From positions 1 to 14,301 of the forward strand of contig CAYGXU010000087.1 in the NCBI GenBank assembly GCA_964353875.1: a stretch of 14,301 nucleotides of DNA, given 5' to 3'. The stretch comes from MGNI01 sp964353875. GTDB lineage: Bacteria > Chloroflexota > Anaerolineae > Anaerolineales > E44-bin32. Position numbers and translations under genes: made by a program. The notes under the pieces were generated by a model. It had not been told where the DNA came from and made no database searches. It was given only the letters and a program-made list of their open reading frames with translations. Below, in pieces: positions 8,161 through 14,301 of this stretch (within the stretch, counting starts at the first letter, position 1; each line of letters opens with the position of its first letter).

Positions 8161-8730
8161 TGTCCTACTCTTTCCTCACATAATCCCTTTCCTAAGGAGA
8201 TGCTGCCTTGGGAAAGCAATCAATCAATGCAAGTAAATTTCCTCGAGTCATATCATCTCATTTGGCCGAACACCCATATTGGTGATTATTTTAACCCAGA
8301 ACAGTGCCCATTTTGGGACATTGCTTAAAATCCGTTCCTTATCGATATCGGAGGGCAAATCCGACGAAGGCCACTCATCCCTGAACCTTCTATTGAATAG
8401 CTATTATAAGCTTGGTTGTCTGCAGGTCATTGGTGCAATAGCCGTGCCAAATCCTCACCCCCTTTATTGAATGGTCTTTAACGCCTTCACCTTACAGCGA
8501 GATTCGACTTACCCCTCCTTGATCCTTGATAGCACAATTCTGTAGGCGGTTTGTAAGGCCAATTCAACTGAGTTCATCGCATACTTATTGTAGGTATTGG
8601 GCGAATTGAAAATGGCAACTCATTTAGAATCAAGAATTTTTTTGAGTCCGATCCATTCAATTTCAAACTACGTGTTTGGTCAAATGTGGATCGAGCCAGC
8701 ATGCTTGTGAAATCCTCTTATTGACCGAGC
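8161..8730. other. Divergent intergenic region, no supported gene
   Basis: About 570 bases between the LCP gene (minus) and the GAF kinase (plus), which should contain promoters for both. I found no convincing -35/-10 pair at usual spacing for either. The best structure is a hairpin at 8302-8323 flanked by TTTTAA (8289-8294) and TTAAAA (8325-8330). The open frame at 8279-8470 has no ribosome site or motif. Confidence 0.5.
8302..8323. repeat. Imperfect hairpin in the divergent intergenic region
   Basis: Arms CAGTGCCCA (8302-8310) and TGGGACATTG (8314-8323) pair over nine positions with one bulged A and one G-T pair. Outer TTTTAA and TTAAAA arms could extend the structure. Function unknown. 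Confidence 0.3.
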
Positions 8731-10146
8731 ATGGCTCATGATGTGTTGGTGAAGATGATAATAGAGAGTGCCCCACTGCTACCCCATTTGTCATCACAAT
8801 TGGCGCTGCCAATAGGATTGGTACTGAAATGTGGTGTCGCCATGCTTGGCGCGACTCTCCTGGGTTGGTTCAGCGATCGAAAATCCACCCGCGGCGAAGA
8901 TCTTGAGCGAGAGATCCAGCGCCTTCGGATTGTGTTCGATATGGCCACCGCCCTCAATGCTACCTTGAATTACGAGCGAGTGCTCAATATGGCTCTCGAT
9001 TTGAGCATCAGCGCTCTGGCGGATACAAGAATCGAAGAAGCACACGTGAAATGTGCTTTCATCCACAGTGAGGATGGCCGTCTGCATGTAGCTGCTGGCC
9101 GGGGGCTGAGCCAGGCAGACCTGCGCACAATCATCCCCTGCCAGGCAGGTTTGATCGCTGCTGCGATCTCTACTGGAGAAACGACGCTTTGTCAGGATCC
9201 TCCCCATGATCCCGAGTTGAAACTGCTCACTGCGTTCCACACAACCCGTTGCGCTGTATGCATCCCGCTTCGAATCGGTCTGGAGACTTACGGGGTGCTT
9301 CTCTTTGGTCATCCTTTCGAGAACGCGATCCCCCCCGAACGACTTAATCTCCTTGAGACAATCGCCCAGCAGTCGATGATCGCTCTTCAAAACGCCCGCT
9401 TGTATTCCGAGTTGGAGCAGGAACGTCAGCGGATGATGGAGATCCACGAGGAGACTCGCAAGAAATTGGCTCGGGATTTGCACGATGGTCCGACACAGTC
9501 GATTGCAGCCATCGCTATGCGAGTTAATTTTGCTCGTCGTCTGGTTGAGCGAGACCCGAAGGCTAGCTCCAACGAGCTCTTCAAAATCGAAGAGCTCGCT
9601 CGCCGGACCACCAAAGAGATCCGCCAGATGCTATTCACCCTCCGTCCTCTCATCCTGGAATCGCGTGGCCTGGTCGCTGCAATAGAACAACTTGCAACCA
9701 AAATGAAAGAAGCTCATGACCAAGATGTCATCGTTGAAGCTGATCCTCAAATCGCGGAAGGGTTAAACCTCAAGAAACAAGGATTGGTTTTTTCGATTAT
9801 CGAAGAGGCGGTTAACAACGCTCGAAAACATGCACAAGCGAATCAAATCCGGGTTCGCATGCTTCGTCAAGGAGACCTTTTTTTAGTCGAGGTTGAAGAT
9901 AATGGAGCCGGTTTCAGTATCGAGCAAGTAAGCCAGGATTATCACAACCGTGAGAGCTTGGGTTTGATTAACCTGCAGGAGCGAGCGGAGCTGCTTAATG
10001 GTCTGCTCAATATCGACACTTCCCCCGGAAATGGCACAAAAGTTACCCTTAGTGTGCCCCTCACTGAAGAGGCTGCCGAACCCCTTCACCGACCCGGCTT
10101 TGCTGCCCAAAATCTCTCAGTCGAACAGGCTTCACTCACCAACTAA
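8731..10146 (+). CDS. NarL/NreB-type histidine kinase: TM-GAF-HisKA_3-HATPase
   Basis: A 471-residue sensor kinase of the HisKA_3 class, which normally phosphorylates a LuxR-type (NarL-like) response regulator. One membrane segment (about 26-46) is followed by a coiled linker and a GAF domain (about 72-225). HisKA_3 (240-308) has ARDLHDGPTQ with His251. The ATPase shows the N-box EEAVNNARKHA (358-368), G1 DNGAGF (390-395), LGLINLQERAELLNG (410-424) and a final GNGTKV. Five of its six cysteines (108, 137, 154, 174, 177) lie in the GAF domain, including a CAVC pair. The C-terminal 25 residues are not part of the kinase fold. An in-frame stop at 8722-8724 limits upstream starts; ATG 8731 has a poor ribosome site, and ATG 8755 is an alternative. 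No LuxR-type partner is adjacent, so it is an orphan kinase here. Confidence 0.9.
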   Translation: MAHDVLVKMIIESAPLLPHLSSQLALPIGLVLKCGVAMLGATLLGWFSDRKSTRGEDLEREIQRLRIVFDMATALNATLNYERVLNMALDLSISALADTRIEEAHVKCAFIHSEDGRLHVAAGRGLSQADLRTIIPCQAGLIAAAISTGETTLCQDPPHDPELKLLTAFHTTRCAVCIPLRIGLETYGVLLFGHPFENAIPPERLNLLETIAQQSMIALQNARLYSELEQERQRMMEIHEETRKKLARDLHDGPTQSIAAIAMRVNFARRLVERDPKASSNELFKIEELARRTTKEIRQMLFTLRPLILESRGLVAAIEQLATKMKEAHDQDVIVEADPQIAEGLNLKKQGLVFSIIEEAVNNARKHAQANQIRVRMLRQGDLFLVEVEDNGAGFSIEQVSQDYHNRESLGLINLQERAELLNGLLNIDTSPGNGTKVTLSVPLTEEAAEPLHRPGFAAQNLSVEQASLTN

Positions 10147-10223
10147 TTCGCCAGGAAATATATACAGGATTAAGACTCAGAAATATTGTCCTTTTACCGC
10201 GTAGGCTCTTCATCAATGCTATT

Positions 10224-10326
10224 TGTCGATCCCGAGCGGAACGAAGTGAAGCGAAGAAACCCTAAGATGATCCGATAGAAAGCAATATTCCAGGGTTCCT
10301 TCGGCGTTACACTCCTCGGGATGACA
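10224..10326. repeat. Intergenic inverted-repeat element (MITE/REP-like)
   Basis: The left arm 10224-10262 begins TGTCGATCCCGAG and ends GCGAAGAAACCC. The right arm 10293-10326, read on the other strand, begins TGTCATCCCGAG and ends GAAGGAACCC. Both ends of the arms match closely, and the middle is diverged. The CCCGAG..GAAGCGAAG style resembles, from memory, a class of dispersed intergenic repeats common in many bacterial genomes, including Chloroflexota. It sits between the convergent kinase and mutY genes and has no coding capacity. No second copy was seen in this window. Confidence 0.55.
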
Positions 10327-10351
10327 TCATTATGGTTGATTGATATATGTG

Positions 10352-10372
10352 ATGGTAGCGGCACGCTGCCAT
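10352..10372. repeat. Strong short hairpin between convergent genes
   Basis: Arms ATGGTAGCG (10352-10360) and CGCTGCCAT (10364-10372) form a 9-bp stem with one T-G pair and a GCA loop. It lies 39 bp past the mutY stop and about 205 bp past the kinase stop. No U-tract follows on either strand, so it is not a standard terminator, though it could protect a 3' end. Confidence 0.4.
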
Positions 10373-10410
10373 GGACAATTCCCTTGGAAGCGAATGCCCA
10401 TTGGCGGGGA

Positions 10411-11493
10411 TCACCCGGCTTGCATAAGACTACGCGCTTGCTGTAAGGCTTTTGCGATTTCTCGATCTACCTTCCCCATGGGATAGTCCTGCAGGTGCTC
10501 CAATCGCGCCCAACGGATCTCTGCATGCTCGAGCGCCTGTGGCTTACCGCAAAGTATGTCACATTGGAAAGCATATACAGTCACACGAAAATGGGTATAG
10601 GCATGGGTAAAGATCCCCAGTTCTTTTCCAGGCTTGACCTCAACCCCTAGTTCCTCAAGCCATTCTCTCTCTAAACATGATTCAAGGGTTTCATTCGATT
10701 TGCACTTACCGCCTGGAAACTCCCACAAACCCCCTAGAAGTTTACCTTCTGGGCGTCGAGCGATGAACACATTGCCGTCCTGGATGGAAATTCCGGCCGT
10801 AACACGATGATGGGGGATCGTCCGCCTCGGTTTCCGAAAAGGGCGCATCTCTTGTACTCCCCTTTTATAGGCTTGGCAACAATCGGCTACAGGACAGGTC
10901 ATACAGGCAGGTTTACGCGGCGTACAGATCGTCGCCCCCAAATCCATCAGCGCCTGATTGAAGGATGAGGCGCTGCCTGCTGGCATCAACTCATATGCTC
11001 GCTTGAGGAGGTAGATGCGCGCTTTGGGAGCCTGAGGATTCTGGTCAAAATCAAGTATCCGGGTAAGCACCCTTCGAAGGTTCCCGTCGAATGCAATCCG
11101 ATCTGCGTTGAAAGCGATGGAGGCGATTGCAGAAGCAGTATACGCGCCTATCCCTGGAAGTTGCTCTAATACCTCCGGCTCTTGAGGGAATCTGCCGTTA
11201 TATTGCGCGACAATGATCCGAGCTGTTTTATGTAAATGATGTGCTCTTCGATAGTACCCCAAACCTTCCCAGAGATGGAGCACATCCTCGATATCTGCAT
11301 GTGCCAGGGTAACAACATCCGGGAATCGGTCCATCCAACGTTGATAATACCCAAGCACCGTCTCCACTCGCGTTTGCTGTAACATGATCTCCGAAATCCA
11401 AATGGCGTAGGGATCCCCCTTTCCCCGCCAGGGCAAGTCCCGCCCACAGCTCTTGAACCAAACCAAGAGAGCATCAGCAAATAATGCAGGCAT
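10411..11493 (-). CDS. mutY: A/G-specific adenine glycosylase MutY with MutT-type Nudix box
   Basis: A 360-residue base-excision enzyme that removes adenine mispaired with 8-oxoguanine. The glycosylase domain (1-about 215) has RDLPWR at 18-23, catalytic Glu35 in SEIMLQQTRVETV, the helix-hairpin-helix LPGIGAYTASAI (112-123) and Asp136 in AFDGNLRRVL. The [4Fe-4S] motif is C190-x6-C197-x2-C200-x5-C206. The C-terminal domain (about 228-350) is Nudix-like. It keeps the MutY-type FTHAYTHF segment (295-302) used for 8-oxoG recognition, but also has LLGGLWEFPGGK and a complete Nudix box G262-x5-E268-x7-REWLEELGV, which ordinary MutY has lost. It may therefore also hydrolyse 8-oxo-dGTP; that is inference. 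Start ATG 11493 has no ribosome site, but a TAAAAT lies 6 nt upstream, which suggests a leaderless mRNA. It is monocistronic in appearance, following the relay operon by 215 nt. Confidence 0.95.
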   Translation of the reverse strand: MPALFADALLVWFKSCGRDLPWRGKGDPYAIWISEIMLQQTRVETVLGYYQRWMDRFPDVVTLAHADIEDVLHLWEGLGYYRRAHHLHKTARIIVAQYNGRFPQEPEVLEQLPGIGAYTASAIASIAFNADRIAFDGNLRRVLTRILDFDQNPQAPKARIYLLKRAYELMPAGSASSFNQALMDLGATICTPRKPACMTCPVADCCQAYKRGVQEMRPFRKPRRTIPHHRVTAGISIQDGNVFIARRPEGKLLGGLWEFPGGKCKSNETLESCLEREWLEELGVEVKPGKELGIFTHAYTHFRVTVYAFQCDILCGKPQALEHAEIRWARLEHLQDYPMGKVDREIAKALQQARSLMQAG

Positions 11494-11499
11494 GAAAGC

Positions 11500-11532
11500 A
11501 TTTTACTGGCTGTGCCCCTTGATCAACAAGGG
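11500..11532 (-). promoter_or_regulatory. Predicted mutY promoter with overlapping inverted repeat
   Basis: Minus strand: -35 TTGTTG (11524-11529), 18-nt spacer, -10 TAAAAT (11500-11505), then 6 nt to the ATG. Transcription would begin at or next to the start codon, matching the missing ribosome site. A 6+6 inverted repeat with a 5-nt centre (CCCTTG 11516-11521, CAAGGG 11527-11532) overlaps the -35 and could be an operator. Confidence 0.4.
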
Positions 11533-11708
11533 TTAGGTCCCCCGTTCCTGGGTAAAGCCCATCCCCATGTCCCCTCACACGCATAACCAGCTTACCCCAT
11601 TCCGATGCAATCAAACATTTCCCCGACTGTCAGGTAGACCTCGATCACTCCCTCGCCGACTCCCCTTGAGCTTCAAATTCCATAGGGACGATTTCCCTTT
11701 TGGGGGCT

Positions 11709-13646
11709 TCACCTCGCATGGATTTCTGCAGCAGCTTTTACGCGATGGGCAGATAGCGCCTTCTGAATGGCTCTTACCAGGGCGCGCGAATGAATTGGTT
11801 TCACCAGCCAGGTCACCCCATTCTTCTCGAATAATTCGCGTGTTTCTTGCTCCATGGGGTAACCGGTCATAATCATTACCTCAATCTCCGGACAATCCAT
11901 TTGCATCTGGCGGTAAAGCATCTCCCCACTCATTCCTGGCATAACGATGTCACTCAAAACCAGGTTGATTTCCTTCTTGTGGCTTTCAATCATTTTCATC
12001 GCTTGCTGACCATTGGGTGCAGTCATGACATTATAGTGATGAGAGCGTAATGTCTCACTTACCGCAGTACGAGTAATCTCGTCATCCTCCACAATCAACA
12101 ACGTGGCTTTTCCCTCTTCCGTATACGGGTCGTCCATGATTAATGCATCATTCGTACATCCGCTGTAAGCAATTAAATAAAGGTAAATGGTTGTCCCTTG
12201 TTCGGGTTGGCTTTCTACATCCACATATCCTTCATGCTGTTTGACTATTCCATATACTTGCGCCAATCCAAGCCCTGAACCTTTTCCTGGTTCCTTTGTT
12301 GTGAAGAAGGGTTCAAAAATATGCGGCAGCGTTTCTTCATCGATGCCCGTCCCTGTATCGGTCACCGAGATTCGTACCCAATCCCTCAGTGGTATCTCTG
12401 CAAGCGGAGCAGGGTGTTCCTCATCAAAAAGAAAGCGCTCTAATCGAAAACGCAATTCCCCTCCATTGGGCATTGCATCCCGCGCGTTTACAGCAAGATT
12501 CATAAGCACCTGCTGTAATCGCACCGGATCAGCATTGACGATGTAATTCTTGTCCTTACGCATCAAAGTCAGCCGGATATTTTCAGGAAGTGTACGAGAA
12601 AGAAGCTTTGAGATTTGTTCAAAAAAGGGGACCAGGTCTATATGATGGGGTTCTAGTAGACCACTGCGACTAAAATCAAGGATTTGGCGGGTCAATACAG
12701 CAGCCCGTTGAGCTTGTTCCATAATGGTTTGTAGACGCTGGCGATCCTTCTGCTCAATATCTGGATTTGCTAAAAGCATCTCACCATAGAGGATGATGGA
12801 TCCCATGATGTTATTGAAGTCATGGGCAATCCCCGAGGCGAGTTGTCCAACGGCAGCCTGACGTTCTTGATCACGAGTACGCATTTGAATCCGGCGCGTT
12901 TCTGTTACATCTCTGATCAGTAATGTATAGCCGTGCTCACCTTGCCCAAGGGGGGATGGACTGGAATGGACCTCAAAAAATTGTCGTTCAGGACCATCCA
13001 AAATAACTTCTTTAGGAAGATGTTCATCCATATCGCTGAGTAATTCCGCCAAGGGCTTATCACCGAGTTGTTCGAGTATCTGCCCTACCTTTATACCTGC
13101 GAGGGATTCAAGGTAACGACGCCCTGCTGGATTGGCAATAATCACCTCGTGATTGGCTCTGAGAGTGATGATCCCCTCTTTAACCGCATCCAGGATCCCC
13201 TGCACCAGGAATGCTTGATCCTGCGTTCTCCTGATTAACCGTTGCCTTTCGACTTCTGCTCGTTTGCGCTCTATGGCATAACGAATGGCACGCACCAAGA
13301 GGTCACGGTCGACTTCCCCCTTTATGAGATAGTCCTGCGCTCCCTCCTGCATAGCTTTCACTGCCAGTGCCTCATCAGCAAGCCCTGTTAACACCAGGAT
13401 CGGCCGTTCCGGAGAGACCGCTTGTACCTGGAGCAGGGTTTCAAGTCCAGAAGCATCGGGCAGCGAAAGATCTAACAAAATAACATCAAACTCTGTCCAA
13501 GCAAGGTGTTGCAGACCCACATTCAGGCGATCAACATGCGTGATATTAAAAATCGGAGAGGGGACTTCGGAAAACGTCTCTTTGAGGAGTCGCGCATCGC
13601 TTGGATTATCCTCAATTAAAAGTACTTTTATTTCATCATCCTTCAA
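11709..13646 (-). CDS. Hybrid kinase REC-PAS-HisKA-HATPase-REC
   Basis: A 645-residue soluble relay kinase. The N-terminal receiver (6-125) has ED12-13, Asp59 in LLDLSLPDASG, Thr87 and Lys109. A coiled linker leads to a PAS domain (145-250, GILDAVKEGIITL..IANPAGRRYLE). HisKA has His275 in ASGIAHDFNN. The ATPase shows NLAVNARDAMPNGG, DTGTGI, FEPFFTTK and GSGLGL. The second receiver (514-632) has DD521-522, Asp566 (LSDIVMPGMSG), Thr594 and Lys616. With no membrane segment or DNA-binding domain, it probably takes its signal through the N-terminal receiver. The start is TTG 13646: no in-frame ATG lies near, REC begins at residue 7, and AGGG (13654-13657) sits 7 nt upstream, overlapping the stop of the preceding gene only 9 nt away. 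The core from the PAS domain onward is clearly paralogous to the membrane hybrid at 2699-5290. Confidence 0.93.
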   Translation of the reverse strand: MKDDEIKVLLIEDNPSDARLLKETFSEVPSPIFNITHVDRLNVGLQHLAWTEFDVILLDLSLPDASGLETLLQVQAVSPERPILVLTGLADEALAVKAMQEGAQDYLIKGEVDRDLLVRAIRYAIERKRAEVERQRLIRRTQDQAFLVQGILDAVKEGIITLRANHEVIIANPAGRRYLESLAGIKVGQILEQLGDKPLAELLSDMDEHLPKEVILDGPERQFFEVHSSPSPLGQGEHGYTLLIRDVTETRRIQMRTRDQERQAAVGQLASGIAHDFNNIMGSIILYGEMLLANPDIEQKDRQRLQTIMEQAQRAAVLTRQILDFSRSGLLEPHHIDLVPFFEQISKLLSRTLPENIRLTLMRKDKNYIVNADPVRLQQVLMNLAVNARDAMPNGGELRFRLERFLFDEEHPAPLAEIPLRDWVRISVTDTGTGIDEETLPHIFEPFFTTKEPGKGSGLGLAQVYGIVKQHEGYVDVESQPEQGTTIYLYLIAYSGCTNDALIMDDPYTEEGKATLLIVEDDEITRTAVSETLRSHHYNVMTAPNGQQAMKMIESHKKEINLVLSDIVMPGMSGEMLYRQMQMDCPEIEVMIMTGYPMEQETRELFEKNGVTWLVKPIHSRALVRAIQKALSAHRVKAAAEIHAR

Positions 13647-13653
13647 CTCGATA

Positions 13654-13657
13654 CCCT
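13654..13657 (-). promoter_or_regulatory. Ribosome site overlapping the upstream stop codon
   Basis: AGGG reuses the last two bases of the TAG stop of the response-regulator gene (13656-13658) and lies 7 nt before the TTG start of the hybrid kinase. This supports the TTG start and suggests translational coupling. Confidence 0.55.
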
Positions 13658-14102
13658 ACCCTGGCGGTAATTTCACAATACTTAGCCAAAAGTGTTCAAT
13701 AGATTGGATTACTCGAATGAATTGGTCCAAGTCAACGGGTTTCGTGATATAGCAATTGGCGTGTAGATCGTAACTCTTTAAAATATCCTCTTCGGACTTG
13801 GAGGTAGTGAGGATCACGACTGGGATCCGTCTCAGTTCTGGAGATTCTTTGATTTGGCTCAATAACTCCCTTCCATCCATCTTCGGAAGGTTCAAATCCA
13901 ACAAGATGATATCAGGGTGCGGCGCATGGCTGAAATCCCGCTCCTTTTGTAAGAAAGCCCAGGCTTTTTCACCATCCCCCATAACGGAAAGATTATTCCG
14001 CAATTTGCCTTCTTTGAAAGCCTCTTTGACTAAACGGACATCACTTGGATTATCTTCAACAAGCAGGATTTCAATCGCTTCACCTCGAAAATCAAATGTC
14101 AT
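13656..14102 (-). CDS. Single-domain response regulator, Rcp1/CheY-like
   Basis: A 148-residue stand-alone receiver of the type often paired with phytochrome-like kinases. It shows ILLVEDNPSDVRLVKEAF (12-29), phospho-acceptor Asp69 in IILLDLNLPKMDGREL, Thr100 (VVILTTSKSEEDI) and Lys121 (YITKPVDLDQF). The spacing and the NPSDVRL and TTSKSEEDI segments are typical of the Rcp1 subfamily. It has no output domain, so it passes phosphate on or acts by protein contact. Start ATG 14102 has the strong AAGGAG (14108-14113) 5 nt upstream; a longer frame to 14210 is overlap with the kinase gene in another frame. It overlaps the upstream kinase stop as ATGA and is followed after 9 nt by the hybrid kinase, so all three are probably co-transcribed and translationally coupled. 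Confidence 0.93.
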   Translation of the reverse strand: MTFDFRGEAIEILLVEDNPSDVRLVKEAFKEGKLRNNLSVMGDGEKAWAFLQKERDFSHAPHPDIILLDLNLPKMDGRELLSQIKESPELRRIPVVILTTSKSEEDILKSYDLHANCYITKPVDLDQFIRVIQSIEHFWLSIVKLPPG

Positions 14103-14301
14103 TCGATCTCCTTTCCTTTCTCTGGTATGGTGAAATGGAAGGCAGAGCCGAGACCTAATTTCGACTCTACCCAAATATTGCCACCGTGCCTTTCCACGAT
14201 GCGTTTGCACACCGCTAGACCAATACCTGTGCCTGGATACTCCTCGCGGCTATGTAGCCTCTGAAAGATTTGAAATATGCGATCATAATAACGCTCTTCG
14301 A
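14099..14301 (-). CDS. Histidine kinase, C-terminal ATPase end only (partial)
   Basis: The last 67 codons of a kinase whose start lies beyond the right edge. The reading EERYYDRIFQIFQRLHSREE, then YPGTGIGLAVCKRIVERHGG and IWVES..GLGSAFHFTIP, is the F-box, G2 box and final strands of a HATPase_c domain. The FQRLHSREEYPGTGIGLA form is typical of phytochrome-like and other PAS/GAF kinases paired with Rcp1-type regulators. The TGA stop (14099-14101) overlaps the ATG of the next gene. It is the likely phosphate donor for the regulator and hybrid kinase that follow. The sensor part cannot be seen. Confidence 0.9.
   Translation of the reverse strand, partial: EERYYDRIFQIFQRLHSREEYPGTGIGLAVCKRIVERHGGNIWVESKLGLGSAFHFTIPEKGKEIE

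Noticed and set aside
8794..9483. 229-codon minus-strand open frame opposite the GAF kinase
   Set aside because: It is antisense to a clear GAF/HisKA_3 protein and shows no motif.
11494..11708. Terminator between the relay operon and mutY
   Set aside because: I looked for a stem with a U-tract after the hybrid kinase stop and found none, so read-through into mutY cannot be excluded.
14103..14210. Extension of the Rcp1-type regulator to 14210
   Set aside because: This stretch is the end of the upstream kinase in its own frame; the AAGGAG before ATG 14102 gives the start.

Overview
The window looks like chromosomal sequence of an environmental, probably monoderm bacterium. My best guess is Chloroflexota, class Anaerolineae. 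This rests on protein style only: Pro/Thr-rich (PTPT-like) linkers in two surface proteins, a lipoprotein-type LytR-CpsA-Psr enzyme, a secreted parallel beta-helix protein, and many large PAS/GAF histidine kinases, including a HisKA_3 kinase with an ARDLHDGPTQ box. There is no rRNA or marker gene to confirm it.

Layout: (1) 1-747, minus strand: the 5' part of a secreted right-handed beta-helix gene, broken by two single-base frameshifts and an amber codon and cut by the window edge. (2) 748-1531: a long gap with no gene I can support. (3) 1532-2596, plus: a membrane-anchored protein with a Pro/Thr-rich stalk and an unrecognised C-terminal domain, ending at a clear intrinsic terminator. (4) 2699-5290, minus: a membrane hybrid histidine kinase (2 TM, PAS, GAF, PAS, HisKA, HATPase, REC) with a promoter and a 16-bp palindrome upstream. 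(5) 5961-6920, minus: a REC-GGDEF diguanylate cyclase with its own predicted promoter. (6) 7087-8160, minus: an LCP-family cell-wall ligase lipoprotein. (7) 8731-10146, plus: a NarL-type GAF histidine kinase with a Cys-rich GAF domain. (8) 10224-10326: an imperfect inverted-repeat intergenic element. (9) 10411-11493, minus: mutY, carrying a C-terminal Nudix domain with an intact MutT-type Nudix box. (10) 11709-14301, minus: a tightly packed three-gene phosphorelay operon of a histidine kinase (C-terminal end only), an Rcp1-type single-domain response regulator, and a REC-PAS-HisKA-HATPase-REC hybrid kinase.

How the genes fit together: the window is mostly signal transduction. The right-hand operon can be read as a relay: kinase, then stand-alone receiver and/or the N-terminal receiver of the hybrid, then the hybrid's own kinase core and terminal receiver. 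The hybrid kinase at 2699-5290 has a closely similar PAS-HisKA-HATPase-REC core, so the two are paralogs with different input modules. The only visible effector output is c-di-GMP synthesis by the REC-GGDEF protein. No DNA-binding response regulator is present, so outputs of the other kinases must lie elsewhere. mutY and the LCP gene look like unrelated housekeeping genes. I saw no CRISPR array, tRNA, rRNA, transposase or phage gene. Nothing here amounts to a clearly new multi-gene system. The best leads are the MutY-MutT-like mosaic, the relay operon, the operator-like palindrome and the Cys-rich GAF kinase.
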